Source: Phaeobacter italicus (GTDB lineage: Bacteria > Pseudomonadota > Alphaproteobacteria > Rhodobacterales > Rhodobacteraceae). Taken from it: 64,000 nucleotides of DNA. This document shows, piece by piece, positions 33,757 to 42,990 of the stretch. The stretch covers positions 86,660 through 150,659 of the forward strand of contig NZ_CVRM01000035.1 of assembly GCF_001258055.1 (NCBI RefSeq). The letters run 5' to 3'. How positions within the stretch are numbered: the first letter of the stretch is position 1; each line of letters opens with the position of its first letter. The notes beneath the pieces are model-generated. The model had not been told where the DNA came from. It saw only the letters and a list, made by a program, of their open reading frames with translations, and ran no database searches. The translations under genes and the position numbers were made by a program.

Positions 33757-35736
33757 TCAGGCGGCCTGTTCGGCCTGTGCTGCTGGTAGCCAGATGGTGA
33801 AAACGGCCCCCGTGACACTGCCGTCCACGATGCGGTTGTCGGCGGTGATATATCCGCCGACCCGCTGAATCAGGGTCTGGCTGATCGACAGGCCCAGCCC
33901 GGTGCCTTCGCCAAGGCGGGTGGTGTAGAACGGGTTGAACACCGAAGGCAGCACATCTTCGGCAATGCCGGGGCCTGTGTCTGCAACGGTAAGGCACGCA
34001 CCGGGGGCCCCGTCATGATCCAGTTCCCGCAGGGTGAGCGTGAGCGTGCCGCTCCCGCCCATGGCCTGGGCCGCGTTGAGGATGAGGTTGATCACCACCT
34101 GCTGCAGCTCACCCGGATCGATCCGCACCTGCGGGCTTGTTTCGAAGTCCTTCTCAACAGTGATTGCCTGTTTGGTGACGACATGATCGACCAGAACCAG
34201 ACAGTCGCTGACCACCGGCGCCATATCCAGGCTTTCCTCGAAGGTGCCAAACTCTGAGGGGCGGGCGAATTGCAGCAGTTTGCCGACAATGGCGCTGATC
34301 CGCAGGATCTGGTTGTCGATCAGGTCCAGCTCTGTTGCGACCTCGGCCCCGGCCTCCGGCGGAAGTGTCATGCGCACCACGTCGACATTGCCCTGAATGA
34401 CGGCAACGGGGTTGTTGATTTCATGCGCGACCCCGGCAGTGATTTCCCCGATAGAGGCGAGCTTTTCGCTCATCACCAGCTGTTTGAAGGTCGCTTCCAG
34501 TTTTTCGTTGGCCGCGCGCAGCTCGGCGGTGCGTTGGTCGACCCTCTCGTTCAGCTCTTCTGCCCAGTCGCGCAGTTTCTGGTCGCGCTCCTGCACCTGA
34601 TCCAGCAGGCTGTCGAGATGGGCAGAGACCTGACCGATCTCATCCTGACGCCCGATGTGACCGTTGCGGGCTGTCAGATCGCCCCGTTCCACCCGCCCCA
34701 TTGTACGGCTCATCTTTTCAAGCGGTGCAAAGATCCCCTTGGCGAGCCACAAAAACAGCGGCGCTGACAGCAACAGAACCGACAGGAACGATAGAACGAC
34801 GGTCCAATAGGCCGAGAATTTGGCCGCTGCAAAAGGCGCCTCTAGAAAACCGACGTAGAGCATGCCGACCCGGTCGCCAAAGCTGTCGGTCAGGGGCAGG
34901 TAGCCGGAGATATACCAGTCGTTGACCACAAAGGCCCGGTCGAGCCAGGTCTCTCCCTCGATCAGCACCGCATTGCGAACAGCCCGCGACACGCGGGTGC
35001 CAAGGGCACGGACATCCTCAAACAGGCGCACGTTGGTTGACACACGGGTGTCGCCCAGAAACAGGGTTGCGGTTCCCTTGCGGCTGATCCTGTGGCTGTC
35101 GCCCAGATAGACAAGCGCGTTGATCGTATCGATGAAATCAAGGTCACGGTTCAGCAACCGCCCGGCCACCAGAACGCCGCGCGCGCCCTCTACCGTCACC
35201 GGCGCGGCAGAGTGGATGACCATGCCGCGATCTTCTGCCGGGCGGGTGGTGGGGACGGCGGCTTCGGTTTCGATCAGGGGGATGCGAGCGCGGGCGCTCA
35301 GCTCAGAGGAAATCGCATCAAGATCAGCCGCTGAAAAGATATCGATTTCAGAGGCCAGCAAGCCGGTGCTTGCCCGTTCGATCACCGGCCAGCGGCGGGC
35401 ATCGCGGTCTATGCTGCGCATGGGCAGGTAATAAAGAAAATCCAGCTGCAACCGCGCGCGTTCACGATCCAGAAAATCCAGCTGAAGATGGGGGCGGTCG
35501 CTCAGCACTTCGGCAAAGCGGGCAGAGCCTGCAATCGCCGCCAGATCATCGCCGGTTCCGTTTTTCAGCTGCCGCAGATATTGGTCCGCGATCTTTAGGT
35601 CGCTTTCCACATTGACGATCAGAACGTCATCATAGTCCGCGTTCCATCGGGCCATCGCCACAACCAGCAAGAGCGGCATCATCACGGCCAGCGGCAACAG
35701 CGCAAGCAGCAGGAGGCGGAGGCGGACGGATTTCAA
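33757..35736 (-). CDS. Sensor histidine kinase, partner of the fdh response regulator
   Basis: 659 residues. Membrane helix 1 at about 8-28, a periplasmic sensor of about 280 residues with Cache-like features (VAGRLLNRDLDFIDTINALVYLG; GDRVGMLYVGF), helix 2 at about 310-332, HAMP, a coiled coil around residues 375-420, then a phospho-acceptor H438 in GVAHEINNPVAVIQGN and an HATPase domain (NLILNAAQAMG, DTGPGIAEDVLPSVFNPFYTT, GTGLGLSIS). It is a hybrid-free kinase that should phosphorylate the convergent regulator. The ligand is unknown; formate or redox state are guesses from context. Confidence 0.9.
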   Translation of the reverse strand: MKSVRLRLLLLALLPLAVMMPLLLVVAMARWNADYDDVLIVNVESDLKIADQYLRQLKNGTGDDLAAIAGSARFAEVLSDRPHLQLDFLDRERARLQLDFLYYLPMRSIDRDARRWPVIERASTGLLASEIDIFSAADLDAISSELSARARIPLIETEAAVPTTRPAEDRGMVIHSAAPVTVEGARGVLVAGRLLNRDLDFIDTINALVYLGDSHRISRKGTATLFLGDTRVSTNVRLFEDVRALGTRVSRAVRNAVLIEGETWLDRAFVVNDWYISGYLPLTDSFGDRVGMLYVGFLEAPFAAAKFSAYWTVVLSFLSVLLLSAPLFLWLAKGIFAPLEKMSRTMGRVERGDLTARNGHIGRQDEIGQVSAHLDSLLDQVQERDQKLRDWAEELNERVDQRTAELRAANEKLEATFKQLVMSEKLASIGEITAGVAHEINNPVAVIQGNVDVVRMTLPPEAGAEVATELDLIDNQILRISAIVGKLLQFARPSEFGTFEESLDMAPVVSDCLVLVDHVVTKQAITVEKDFETSPQVRIDPGELQQVVINLILNAAQAMGGSGTLTLTLRELDHDGAPGACLTVADTGPGIAEDVLPSVFNPFYTTRLGEGTGLGLSISQTLIQRVGGYITADNRIVDGSVTGAVFTIWLPAAQAEQAA

Positions 35737-35907
35737 GGCGATGCTGTCCCGTGGGCTGATCAGTTCGGTTTACCGGTGCAGGCCCGGACAAGATCAGTGT
35801 CGCACGCCCAAGGGGAGAGCGGCAAGGCCGGGCAGGAACGGCCTAGCCCCACCTTTGCGGACCCGCCTTGTGTTTTGCCTGATGGTAGGGCTTGGGGTTG
35901 GCCCCTG

Positions 35908-36636
35908 TCAGGCGGGGATCGCCTTTCCGGCCCAATCAAACACCGCGCCGCTGTCGCGGGGGGTAAGCCCTGCAAGCACGTCAGCCAGATACCCTGCAGC
36001 TTGCGCCGGGTCGAACAGCTTATCTTCGGGGACGTTCTTGGAAAACGGGTCAGACAGGTCGGTGCGCACGGTACCGGGGTGCAATCCGACACAAATCAGC
36101 TGTTCATGGGTGCGTCCCATTTCGATGGCATAGTTCCGGATCAGCATGTTCAGCGCGGCCTTGGAGGCGCGATAGGCGTGCCAGCCGCCCAGCTGGTTGT
36201 CACTGATCGACCCGACGCGCGCCGAAAGTGCGGCAAAGGTAGCGGGGGATTTCCGTGGCATCAGCCCGAGAAAATGGCGCGCAATCATCGCCGGGGCGAA
36301 GGTGTTGATCGCAAAGACCTGTTCAAAGGCAGCCACGGATTGTTGTCGATAGGATTTTTCTGGCTGCAGGCCATCTTCGTCCGACAGAATTCCGGTGGCG
36401 ACCACGATCAGATCAGGATGGACCTTGGACTGTCGGATCTGGCCGGCCAGCGTTTCCAGTGCGGCCTCGTCCGTGATGTCGACGCGATGATTTTGCACGC
36501 CTGGCCGCTCGGGCAGGGGGCGGCGCGCAACGGCGTGGAGGGTTTCGACATTGGGCTGGGCTGCGTAGTGGTCGACCAGCGCCGAACCTATGCCGCCGGA
36601 GGCGCCAAAGATGATCACGTTGCGGGGCAGGGTCAT
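35908..36636 (-). CDS. SDR-family protein, C-factor/CsgA-like (last gene of the RpoE lipid operon)
   Basis: 242 residues. NAD(P)-binding GASGGIGSALVDHYA at residues 11-25; active-site-region GGWHAYRASKAALNMLIRN with Tyr and Lys in YxxxK, and a Ser upstream (LSARVGSIS). The early HAVARRPLPERP suggests NADP. C-factor-like SDRs have unknown substrates. Separated by only 2 bp from the upstream SDR gene, so co-translated in the eight-gene operon that starts at 42876. Confidence 0.85.
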   Translation of the reverse strand: MTLPRNVIIFGASGGIGSALVDHYAAQPNVETLHAVARRPLPERPGVQNHRVDITDEAALETLAGQIRQSKVHPDLIVVATGILSDEDGLQPEKSYRQQSVAAFEQVFAINTFAPAMIARHFLGLMPRKSPATFAALSARVGSISDNQLGGWHAYRASKAALNMLIRNYAIEMGRTHEQLICVGLHPGTVRTDLSDPFSKNVPEDKLFDPAQAAGYLADVLAGLTPRDSGAVFDWAGKAIPA

Positions 36637-36638
36637 TT

Positions 36639-37364
36639 TCAGCTTCCCATCAGTTTCAGAAACAGGCGGCGGGGCAGGTGTTTGCCAATGGTAAAGAGCC
36701 AGGAAAAAGGCGCGGGGAAGCTGGTTGAAAACCGCCCGCTGCGCAGGGCGCGCATGCAGGCGTCCGCCGCTTCCTGAGGCGTCTGGATCATCGGCATGTT
36801 GAAATCGTTCTTGGCGGTCAGGCGCGTTTCGATAAAGCCCGGATTGATGACCTGAACCTTGATCGGCGTCTTATGGAGATCGGCTTGCAGGTTTTCTGCC
36901 ATATGCATGACCGCGGCCTTGGAGGCCCCATACCCGGTCGCGCCGGGCAGACCAGTGTGACCCGCCAGAGAGCCGATCAGGGCGATGTGGCCGCTGTTGC
37001 GCTTTACCATCTGCGGGATGACACGCCCCACGACCCGCATCGCACCCATGAAGTTCACGTCGCAGATCAGCTCTACCTTTTCGGGGTCCCAATCCTGTGC
37101 GGGCATCGGGTCGTAGGCACCGGCACAATAAAGCACACCGTCAATTTGCCCGATATGCTCCACCGCCTGCTGGATGCTGTCAGGATCTGTCACATCCAAC
37201 GGAAGGGCGGTGGCGTCAGACAGTTCATTTGCCAGGTCGTCCAGCTTGTCTGCGCTGCGGGCTGACAGAACCAGGCGCGCGCCTTCTGCGTCCATCCTGG
37301 CTGCGATGGCGCGGCCCAACCCCTCGCTCGCCCCGACGAGCCACCATGTCTTGCCTGCAAACAT
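36639..37364 (-). CDS. SDR-family oxidoreductase
   Basis: 241 residues from ATG 37364, just after the DUF3833 stop. GASEGLGRAIAARM binds the cofactor; catalytic triad region ALIGSLAGHTGLPGATGYGASKAAVMHM gives Ser, Tyr and Lys. The C-terminal 40 residues are hydrophobic and basic (FPAPFSWLFTIGKHLPRRLFLKL), hinting at membrane association, consistent with a lipid substrate. A homologous SDR is part of the RpoE-controlled operon of Rhodobacter sphaeroides, as I recall it. Confidence 0.86.
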   Translation of the reverse strand: MFAGKTWWLVGASEGLGRAIAARMDAEGARLVLSARSADKLDDLANELSDATALPLDVTDPDSIQQAVEHIGQIDGVLYCAGAYDPMPAQDWDPEKVELICDVNFMGAMRVVGRVIPQMVKRNSGHIALIGSLAGHTGLPGATGYGASKAAVMHMAENLQADLHKTPIKVQVINPGFIETRLTAKNDFNMPMIQTPQEAADACMRALRSGRFSTSFPAPFSWLFTIGKHLPRRLFLKLMGS

Positions 37365-37365
37365 C

Positions 37366-37914
37366 TCAGTTGCCTTTCGGGCGAATGGTGGCCACCAGCT
37401 CGGCAACCTTGATGCCGAATTTGCGCATTTCAGAGCGGTTCATGATGGTGCCGTTCTCCATCAGGTACATCCAGTCGGTGACGTCAAGGACATGACCGCC
37501 CGCGCTTTCGGGGAGGCGGATGCGGTAGTGCAGCTGAACGGTCGCGCCAGTTTGCTGGCCACGCCCTTCGCCGATGATATCATCCGCGGTGGCTGTGAAT
37601 GCGCCGTCTTCTCCCATGGTGAGATACCATTTGCGCGCCTGGGTATTGCCGCCCGCATAAACGAAATCCTCGCTCAGCGTTCCGGTGTGATCGCTCCACT
37701 CGCCGTTCATCGTCGCAACAAAACGCGATACGACGCGCCCCATCGGGCCATAGATGATCCCTTCCGAGATCATCTCGCCGCTCAGATGGGTGCGAATGTC
37801 AAAGACGGGGCCGGTTCCCTCGTAGTGGTGCGGGCGTTGGCTGCGAAAGCCGAAACCGGGCCGAAGAAGCGCCAGTAGCAGCAAGGCAATAATCGCTACA
37901 AGCAGGAGTTTCAT
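37366..37914 (-). CDS. DUF3833 lipoprotein-like/membrane-anchored protein
   Basis: 182 residues from ATG 37914. An N-terminal hydrophobic segment (MKLLLVAIIALLLLALL) without a lipobox cysteine anchors a DUF3833 domain: FDIRTHLSGEMISEGIIYGPMGRVVSRFVATMNGEW and DDIIGEGRGQQTGATVQLHYRI are family features of a lipocalin-like beta-barrel. It probably acts in the periplasm on lipid or a hydrophobic ligand. The start overlaps the MFS stop by 4 bp. Confidence 0.82.
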   Translation of the reverse strand: MKLLLVAIIALLLLALLRPGFGFRSQRPHHYEGTGPVFDIRTHLSGEMISEGIIYGPMGRVVSRFVATMNGEWSDHTGTLSEDFVYAGGNTQARKWYLTMGEDGAFTATADDIIGEGRGQQTGATVQLHYRIRLPESAGGHVLDVTDWMYLMENGTIMNRSEMRKFGIKVAELVATIRPKGN

Positions 37915-39134
37915 CAGGAGATTACCTTTCTGGGTAGTCGGAGAACCATCGCCACGGCGATGAGTTTGATGCAGCAGGGAATGACCGCGTAGGCCCAGGT
38001 CAGCGTCTGAAGCGCCGCTGCGCTGTTCTCGGCGCCGGGTTGGAAACCGCTCATATGCAAGAGAGGAAGAAGAAGGACAGCCGCCGCAGCCAATGCAAGT
38101 TTCGCGGCAAAGGACCACAGGCCAAATGCCTGACCTGCCTGTAGCCCGGCGCGCGCGAGCGTGCGGGAAAACAAGACCGGCAGGATGACCATATCGGCGC
38201 CAAGGGCCGCGCCGGACCCGATGCAAATCAACGCAAAGCCAACGCCCGCCCCCTGTGGGAGGAAGGCCGCCCCGGCAAAGGACAGGATCGCAAGCAGCAT
38301 TGCGGGAAACAACACTTGCTGGGCGCCCAACCGCTCGGCGGCCCGGCTCCACAGGGGTACGGACAGGCCGGCCGCCAGGAAAAACAGAACCAGAAAGGGC
38401 CCGGCCAGGTCCGGCAGCAGCAGCTTGTCTTCGACGAAGAACAGAAACAGGGTCGAGGTCATGGCGACGGGCAGGCTGTTTACCAGCGCAAGCGCCAACA
38501 GCCTGATCCCGCCAGCATCGCGCAGCGCACCAAGAGAGAGCGGCTCCTCACGCGGCGCTTCATTGGTCCATAGTCCACGGGTCATCCACCACACCAGAAC
38601 GCACAGGCTCGCCAGCACCCACCCAAAGGCGGGGTATCCCCCCTGCGCCGCACCGAATGCGACCAGCGCCGTAGGGGCGAGGGCTGCGATGATGATGCCT
38701 GCCAATGTCCCGGTTTCGCGGTAGCTTGCCAGTTTGATCAGCGCCTCGGGGCTGCCTGCCAATGTGGTGCTTTGGCCATAAAACAGGACAGTGCCAAGGC
38801 TATAGGCCGTAAACAGCAACACCAGCGCCACAACCAGCCAAGGCACCACGCCACCGGCATTGGGCCGCGCCGAGTAGAGAAGGATGAAACCGCCTGCCAT
38901 GCCAAATGCGGCGAGGGCTGCGAAGGTTGCTCTTTCTTGTGGCCAGCGGTCGGTGATCCAGCCCAGCAGGGGATCCTGCACGAAATCAAGCACCCGGATC
39001 CCCGCGAGAACCACCGCCAGCGTGCCTAGGCTCACACCCAGTTCCGCCGTCGCAAATCGCGGCAGATGGATGTAGAGCGGCAGGCCGGCGGCTGCCAGCA
39101 TCAACGCAAAGAGAGAGATCCGGTGCGCCTGCAT
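37914..39134 (-). CDS. MFS transporter, GPH-like
   Basis: 406 residues, twelve predicted transmembrane helices. It has DFVQDPLLGWITDRWP between helices 2 and 3, as in the glycoside-pentoside-hexuronide (GPH) type of the major facilitator superfamily, and RETGTLAGIIIAALAP. In this operon a lipid or small stress-related solute is a more likely cargo than sugar. Overlaps both neighbours by 1-4 bp. Confidence 0.85.
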   Translation of the reverse strand: MQAHRISLFALMLAAAGLPLYIHLPRFATAELGVSLGTLAVVLAGIRVLDFVQDPLLGWITDRWPQERATFAALAAFGMAGGFILLYSARPNAGGVVPWLVVALVLLFTAYSLGTVLFYGQSTTLAGSPEALIKLASYRETGTLAGIIIAALAPTALVAFGAAQGGYPAFGWVLASLCVLVWWMTRGLWTNEAPREEPLSLGALRDAGGIRLLALALVNSLPVAMTSTLFLFFVEDKLLLPDLAGPFLVLFFLAAGLSVPLWSRAAERLGAQQVLFPAMLLAILSFAGAAFLPQGAGVGFALICIGSGAALGADMVILPVLFSRTLARAGLQAGQAFGLWSFAAKLALAAAAVLLLPLLHMSGFQPGAENSAAALQTLTWAYAVIPCCIKLIAVAMVLRLPRKVIS

Positions 39135-39673
39135 TACTGGCCCCGCAGCTCCCGCGAGAGGCGCGCGGCACGGCTGTTGTCGGACAGCCAGATGTTGAGA
39201 AAGCGCTTGCGCGCGTCAGGGTGACGGACAGAGCAGGTGCGTCGGCCGTTCAGATATAGCGCCACCTGGTTGCGAGAGGGGGAACTGGCAACAAAACTGT
39301 CACCTGCACCGACATCGCGAAAGCACTGGTCCAGTTTTTGCAGAAACTGGGCCTGATCCGGGCGTTGGCCCTCCAGCCGTTCGATTTCCGCGGCGGTGGC
39401 GCGCATCAGCTGATCCTTGCTAAAGGCCCGGCGGTAGGACAGGCGCAGCGCCAGCGGCGTGTTCCAGTCGAATTGCTGTTCGCCTTCGAGAAACAGGCTC
39501 GCGTCGTAAAGTGGCAGACCGAGCCAGCGAAACGTGACTTCACCCAGCTTGGTTGGCGCCGAAAGGCCGATTTCGGCCTTTGAGGGGGTGGCGACACTGC
39601 AAAAGGCAGCGGTTGCACAAGAGGCAATGACGCCGCTCAGTCGGCTGAGGATCGGTATCGCAGTGTCAGGCAT
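39134..39673 (-). CDS. Chalcone-isomerase-like periplasmic protein
   Basis: 179 residues from ATG 39673. A signal-peptide-like start (IPILSRLSGVIASCATAAFCSVATPSKA) is followed by KLGEVTFRWLGLPLYDASLFLEG and YRRAFSKDQLMRATAAEIERL, which match bacterial chalcone-isomerase-like domains, proteins with a fatty-acid-binding fold. The start overlaps the CFA-like stop by 8 bp. Catalysis as an isomerase is unproven for this group; fatty-acid binding fits the operon. Confidence 0.75.
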   Translation of the reverse strand: MPDTAIPILSRLSGVIASCATAAFCSVATPSKAEIGLSAPTKLGEVTFRWLGLPLYDASLFLEGEQQFDWNTPLALRLSYRRAFSKDQLMRATAAEIERLEGQRPDQAQFLQKLDQCFRDVGAGDSFVASSPSRNQVALYLNGRRTCSVRHPDARKRFLNIWLSDNSRAARLSRELRGQ

Positions 39674-40823
39674 GAGCAATCTCCACTTGGACAACATCGG
39701 TCTGCCCCACCTCAAAGGAGGCCGCGCAGGCCTCAAGGTAGTAGCGCCAGTTGCGCAGGAAGCCTTCGCCATAGCCAAGGCCCTGGATCTTGGGCGACAT
39801 ATCTACCAGGCGATCGGCCCAGGTGCGGCAGGTGCGGGCGTAGTCGGGACCAAAGGCAAAGCTGTTCTTGACCTTCAGCCCTGAGCTTCGGGCTTGATGG
39901 GAAATCACCGCATCTGACAGCAGCATCCCGCCGGGGAAGGTATATTGGCGGATGTAGTCCGATGAGTTGCGATAGATATCGAAATAGCTGTCCTGAACCG
40001 TGATGGCCTGAATAACGGCGCGCCCGTTTTCCGCAAGGCGGCTCTTTACCGTCGAAAAGTAGCTTGGCCAGTAGCGTTCGCCCACGGCCTCGATCATTTC
40101 GATGGAGACGATGTTGTCGTAGGTGCCTTCGCTGTTGCGATAGTCGCAGAGCCGGATATCGGCGCGCCCGTCCATTCGGGCGTCGGCATAACCAAACTGG
40201 CTGGGTGAAATGGTCAACCCGGTGACATGGCGACCTGTCTCAGTGGCGCGTTCTGCAAAGCCGCCCCAGCCACACCCGATTTCCAGGATCCGCTCCCCCG
40301 CTCCGAGACGGCTGAGCACGCGGTCGTATTTGCGGGTCTGTGCGCGGCCCAGATCATCATCTCCGGGTGTATAGAGCGCGGAGGAATAGGTCATGCTTTC
40401 GTCCAGCCAGAGCTGGTAGAATTCATTGCCGACGTCGTAGTGCGCCTTGATGTTGCGCGATGCCCCCTTGACCGAATTGGCACGCAGTAACCGATCGACA
40501 ACGCGAAACTTCAGGCCTGCCCAGAAACTGGGATAGGCAAAATCGGACAGGTGATCGAGATTGAGCAGCGCGACCTTGATGACATTCTCGATGCTGGAGG
40601 TTTCCCAAAGCCCCGCCACATAGGTCTCTCCCAGCCCGATATCGCCGCGCGCCGCGGTGGCGGTGATCGCGCTCCAGTCGTGGATATGAAGATCCGCCTG
40701 TGGGTCGCCCTTGCCAAAGTCGTGGGTGTCGCCCTCTGGCGTAGTCAGCCGCAGGCTGCCGTTGCGAATGCGGGTGCAGCTGTCAAGAAAGTCATGTTTT
40801 ACGCGTTTGGTAATAAAAAGCAT
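39666..40823 (-). CDS. Cyclopropane-fatty-acid-synthase-family SAM methyltransferase
   Basis: 385 residues. The family core is AHYDVGNEFYQLWLDESMTYSSALY, then ILEIGCGWGGFAERATETGRHVTGLTISPSQ for SAM binding, and SIEMIEAVGERYWPSYF, with YRNSSDYIRQYTFPGGMLLSD near the C-terminus. It methylates unsaturated phospholipid acyl chains. In R. sphaeroides, RpoE-dependent enzymes of this family and adjacent flavoproteins are linked to methylated and furan fatty acids, so cyclopropanation itself should not be assumed here. Confidence 0.9.
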   Translation of the reverse strand: MLFITKRVKHDFLDSCTRIRNGSLRLTTPEGDTHDFGKGDPQADLHIHDWSAITATAARGDIGLGETYVAGLWETSSIENVIKVALLNLDHLSDFAYPSFWAGLKFRVVDRLLRANSVKGASRNIKAHYDVGNEFYQLWLDESMTYSSALYTPGDDDLGRAQTRKYDRVLSRLGAGERILEIGCGWGGFAERATETGRHVTGLTISPSQFGYADARMDGRADIRLCDYRNSEGTYDNIVSIEMIEAVGERYWPSYFSTVKSRLAENGRAVIQAITVQDSYFDIYRNSSDYIRQYTFPGGMLLSDAVISHQARSSGLKVKNSFAFGPDYARTCRTWADRLVDMSPKIQGLGYGEGFLRNWRYYLEACAASFEVGQTDVVQVEIAHA

Positions 40824-41575
40824 CAGCTGATCTCGTGTTCGGGTGGTGTGGGGCGAGGGCGGTACGTCGCGCCCTTGAGTTTCAGTTTCAGCGCCTGCCA
40901 GTAGATAAGGGCAACGGTGCGCATGGTGCCTGCCGGACGGCGCAGGCTGGCCACAAGCAGTGCGCGGTTTGTCAGCGGACGGCGTGGACCTGTGAGGGTG
41001 GCGATCACGCCCTCCTTGCCATTGCGGTGATCGATGCGGATCGCAATGCGGCGGGGGGTGATGTCAAAGTTGAAGCGGTAATCGCCTGCAATCTCCTGAA
41101 AGGGAGAGACGTGAAAGACCTTTTGCGCCACCAGTCGGTCACTGGCAGCGATCGCGGTGAAATCAGGCTTGTGGCAGAGATAGCTGTGCCGATCGCCGAA
41201 GGTGTTGTTCACCTCGGCGATGACCGCATGCAGGCGGTCTCCGCGAAAGGCCAGCCAAAAGCTGACGGGGTTGAACACATGGCCGAGGTAGCCCGGCTGT
41301 GTCAGCAGGCGGATCGTGGTGCCCTCTAGTGACAAACCTGCATTTGCAAACACGCTTTCGGCCCAGGCAACGCCTGATCCCTTGCCGGGGCGTCCGCCGT
41401 GGTTGCGGTCCCGCACCGAGGCGAGGTTAAACCGGTTGCGCGAAAACAGAAGAGGGCCGTGGCTGCTGCGCGGGTCGATCAGCACGTAGTCGACGCCATA
41501 GCGAAACGCGTTGGAGATCTGCCCGTGGCGCGCGTGGGTTGTTTGGCCTGCGATATGGTCGGGCCAATGGCTCAT
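40823..41575 (-). CDS. DUF1365 protein
   Basis: 250 residues. It begins with a region containing HARHGQISNAFRYGVDYVLIDP, then LLTQPGYLGHVFNPVSFWLAFRGDRL and VAQKVFHVSPFQEIAGDYRFNF, which are DUF1365 landmarks. The family is almost always found between an FAD-dependent oxidoreductase and a CFA-like methyltransferase, as here. Function unknown, presumably in fatty-acyl modification. ATGA overlaps on both sides. Confidence 0.88.
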   Translation of the reverse strand: MSHWPDHIAGQTTHARHGQISNAFRYGVDYVLIDPRSSHGPLLFSRNRFNLASVRDRNHGGRPGKGSGVAWAESVFANAGLSLEGTTIRLLTQPGYLGHVFNPVSFWLAFRGDRLHAVIAEVNNTFGDRHSYLCHKPDFTAIAASDRLVAQKVFHVSPFQEIAGDYRFNFDITPRRIAIRIDHRNGKEGVIATLTGPRRPLTNRALLVASLRRPAGTMRTVALIYWQALKLKLKGATYRPRPTPPEHEIS

Positions 41576-42876
41576 GCGGGGATCCTCTCATGGATCTGCG
41601 CATCCCGCGCCTGCAGGTCACGTGCGACCCGAACGGCGCTGGCAAACCCGTCTTCGTGAAACCCGTGACGCAGGTAGGCACCCGCGAACCAGGTGTGATT
41701 GTCGCCTTGGATGTCCTTGATCTGTTGCTGCGCCCGCAATGCGGCCTTGTCGAACACCGGGTGGCGGAATGTTTTTTGATCGTAGATCATCTCCTCGCGC
41801 ACCGGTGAGACGGGGTTCAGCGAGACAAACAGCGGATCGCGTTCGTCGATGTTCTGCAGCCGGTTCATCCAGTAGGTGACACCGATTGCGGTGCGATCGT
41901 CTTGCTGGTCGGCCTTATAGACCCAGGAGGACCAGCAGGCGCGCCGCTTGGGCATTTGCTGCGCGTCATGATGCAGGATCATTTCGTTGTCCTGATAGGG
42001 CATCGCGCCGAGGATTTTCTTTTCGTCCTCTGTCGGATGTGTCAGCAGACGCAGGCTGTCATCGGAATGACAGGCCATGATGACTTGATCAAAAGCCTCT
42101 TCGGTGCCGTCTGGCAGATGGATGCGCACACCCTCGGCGGTGCGCTGAACACCACGGACGGCGGTGCCGGGGCGCAATTGGCACCCCATCTGTTCCAGCC
42201 GCGCGGTCAGGCGGCGGACATATTCGATGCTGCCTCCTTTTACGGTCCACCATTGATGCTGGCCCGTTGCGCTGAGGAGAGCGTGATTGCGGAAGAAACG
42301 AACCAGGGACTGGGCCGGGAAATCGCGAATTTCTTCGGGCGGGGTCGACCAGATCGCCCCGCAGATCGGCATCAGGTAGTAGCGTTGGAACCAGTCCCCC
42401 AGCTTCAACTCGTTCACCAGCTCACCGATTGTGACGCTATCAGTGTTGGCCGCCTGCACAGCCTTGGCGTTGAAGTGAAGGATATCGCGCACCATTCGGT
42501 AAAAGGCAGGGCGCGCTGCGTTGCGTTTTTGCCCGAGGAGGGCACCGAGGTTGCGCAAACCGTATTCGACGCTGCCGTCCCCGATGGTGGCTCCGAAACT
42601 CATGTCGCTTTTGACAACAGGCACATCCAGATCGCGAAACATCGACGTCAGATGCGGGTAGTTCACGTAGTTGAAGACAATAAACCCGGTATCAACCGGC
42701 TGATCTCCGTTGCGCCCCGCCAGAACAGTACGGGCATGCCCGCCAAGGCGCGGTGCGGCCTCGAATAGGGTGACGTTATGCGTCTTAGACAACAGCCACG
42801 CTGCCGCCAGGCCGGAAATGCCACCGCCGACGATCGCGATACGCTGGCGGGCAGATGAAAATGCATCAAATGACAT
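41572..42876 (-). CDS. FAD-dependent amine-oxidase-like desaturase, first gene of the RpoE lipid operon
   Basis: 434 residues. Dinucleotide-binding IAIVGGGISGLAAAWLLSKTHNVTLFEAAPRLGGHARTV at the N-terminus; FIVFNYVNYPHLTSMFRDLDVPV and the C-terminal TWFAGAYLRHGFHEDGFASAVRVA match the NAD(P)/FAD proteins that accompany DUF1365 and CFA-like genes. A role in introducing unsaturation into methylated fatty acids is known for an R. sphaeroides member of this kind; transfer of that role here is inference. Preceded by a TGATCC-N16-CGTAAC promoter. Confidence 0.86.
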   Translation of the reverse strand: MSFDAFSSARQRIAIVGGGISGLAAAWLLSKTHNVTLFEAAPRLGGHARTVLAGRNGDQPVDTGFIVFNYVNYPHLTSMFRDLDVPVVKSDMSFGATIGDGSVEYGLRNLGALLGQKRNAARPAFYRMVRDILHFNAKAVQAANTDSVTIGELVNELKLGDWFQRYYLMPICGAIWSTPPEEIRDFPAQSLVRFFRNHALLSATGQHQWWTVKGGSIEYVRRLTARLEQMGCQLRPGTAVRGVQRTAEGVRIHLPDGTEEAFDQVIMACHSDDSLRLLTHPTEDEKKILGAMPYQDNEMILHHDAQQMPKRRACWSSWVYKADQQDDRTAIGVTYWMNRLQNIDERDPLFVSLNPVSPVREEMIYDQKTFRHPVFDKAALRAQQQIKDIQGDNHTWFAGAYLRHGFHEDGFASAVRVARDLQARDAQIHERIPA

Positions 42877-42902
42877 GCTGTCTCCATTTGTGTTTTCAAC
42901 TT

Positions 42903-42930
42903 GTTACGCTGGGTTGGGGGCGTCGGATCA
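42903..42930 (-). promoter_or_regulatory. RpoE-type promoter of the lipid operon
   Basis: Read on the minus strand: TGATCC (42930-42925), 16 bp, CGTAAC (42908-42903), ending 26 bp upstream of the FAD oxidoreductase start. The same two boxes with the same spacing occur in front of rpoE. They fit the R. sphaeroides RpoE consensus, TGATCC followed by a TAA-type -10. Confidence 0.82.
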
Positions 42931-42990
42931 AAAATGAACGTATGAAATGATCTGGAAGACAAAATTTTTGAAAAAAGTGGCAGGCGCGGT

